6,265 bases of DNA, taken from positions 1 to 6,265 of the forward strand of contig JBEKHI010000460.1 of NCBI GenBank assembly GCA_050012355.1, written 5' to 3'. The notes beneath the pieces are model-generated. The model had not been told where the DNA came from and searched no databases. It worked only from the letters and a program-made list of their open reading frames with translations. The stretch comes from JBEKHI01 sp050012355 (lineage in GTDB: Bacteria; Actinomycetota; Actinomycetes; Streptosporangiales; Streptosporangiaceae). Numbering within the stretch: the stretch's first letter is position 1; each line of letters starts with the position of its first letter. This document shows, one piece after another, positions 5,805 to 6,265 of this stretch. Both the position numbers and the translations under genes were made by a program.

Positions 5805-6265
5805 ATGATTATGGGGCGACGAGCCACCGGACAACGGAATGCCTCGCGCCCGGACGAGCCGACCGACGCTGAACTGCTCCGCCGTCACCTGCAGGGTGAC
5901 ACCGAGGCATTCGGGACATTGTTCAGCCGGCACCGTGACCGGCTATGGGCGGTCGCGTTGCGCACCACCTGTGATCCGGAGGAAGCGGCCGACGCGCTGC
6001 AGGACGCGATGATCTCAGCGTTCCGCCGGGCGGGGGATTTCCGTGGCGACTCGGCCGTCACCACCTGGCTGCATCGCATCGTCGTCAACGCCTGCCTCGA
6101 CCGGCTGCGCCGCCGCGCTGTCCGCCCGGTCACCGGCGACGAGGAAGCGCTCGAGGCGATGAGCCCGCACACCGCCGCCGACCCTGCGGATATCTCTGGC
6201 CTGCGGCTAGACGTGGACAAGGCGCTACGGCTGCTGCCCGATCACCAGCGCGCTGCCCTGGTCCT
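5805..6265 (+). CDS. sigM: ECF RNA polymerase sigma factor, SigM-like, 5' part (3' end outside the window)
   Basis: The frame stays open to the end of the window, giving about 153 residues from ATG 5805; ATG 5811, two codons on, is an equally possible start. Neither has a clear Shine-Dalgarno. Region 2 of a sigma-70 family protein is clear: DAELLRRHLQGDTEAFGTLF (~21-40), EEAADALQDAMISAFRRA (~59-76, core-binding region 2.2) and TTWLHRIVVNACLDRLRRR (~86-104, -10 recognition region 2.4). A variable linker follows, then the beginning of region 4 (LRLDVDKALRLLPDHQRAALV). The protein would direct RNA polymerase to envelope-stress promoters. The gene starts 18 bases after the pseudokinase stop, so the two are probably co-transcribed. 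The sigM name rests on ECF motifs plus the murJ/mviN-sigM synteny known from mycobacteria; an anti-sigma factor gene and trxB/trxA would be expected downstream. Confidence in 'ECF sigma factor' is higher than in the exact name. Confidence 0.85.
   Translation, partial: MIMGRRATGQRNASRPDEPTDAELLRRHLQGDTEAFGTLFSRHRDRLWAVALRTTCDPEEAADALQDAMISAFRRAGDFRGDSAVTTWLHRIVVNACLDRLRRRAVRPVTGDEEALEAMSPHTAADPADISGLRLDVDKALRLLPDHQRAALV

Noticed and set aside
5244..5933. 229-codon antisense frame across the pseudokinase end and sigM start
   Set aside because: It runs opposite two well-supported genes and shows no domain; typical high-GC shadow.

Overview
The window looks like the chromosome of a high-GC actinomycete. 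Codons are strongly G/C-ending, proteins are rich in Ala, Gly, Arg and Pro, and the gene order matches a conserved actinobacterial neighbourhood: DUF6049 membrane protein, lipid II flippase MurJ, MviN-type pseudokinase, then an ECF sigma factor of the SigM kind. In Mycobacterium tuberculosis the corresponding run is Rv3909 - Rv3910 (MviN) - Rv3911 (SigM), a cell-wall locus. The genus cannot be named from the sequence alone. It is unlikely to be a mycobacterium, because the flippase and pseudokinase, fused there into one MviN protein, are two separate genes here.

Layout, all on the + strand: 1-1545 is the 3' part of a DUF6049 gene whose start lies upstream of the window. 1545-1678 holds a near-perfect Shine-Dalgarno followed by a 39-codon ORF, whose stop overlaps the murJ start as ATGA. 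1675-3966 is murJ, with a ~230-residue Pro/Arg/Gly-rich cytoplasmic tail ahead of a normal 14-helix core. 3967-4217 is a 251-base gap with candidate promoters and a hairpin-spaced Shine-Dalgarno. 4218-5786 is a membrane-anchored pseudokinase with an extracellular discoidin-like domain. 5805-6265 is the 5' part of a sigM-like ECF sigma factor gene, cut by the window end.

Likely joint role (inference from family knowledge): MurJ moves lipid II across the membrane. The pseudokinase protein would couple cytoplasmic phospho-signalling to an extracellular ligand-binding domain and so regulate MurJ or the peptidoglycan machinery. The sigma factor would report envelope stress. DUF6049 is an envelope protein of unknown function that travels with MurJ.

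No mobile element, CRISPR array, tRNA or rRNA is visible. This is a conserved core region rather than an accessory island. The points most worth a second look are the split MviN, the small coupled ORF before murJ, and the leader of the pseudokinase gene.
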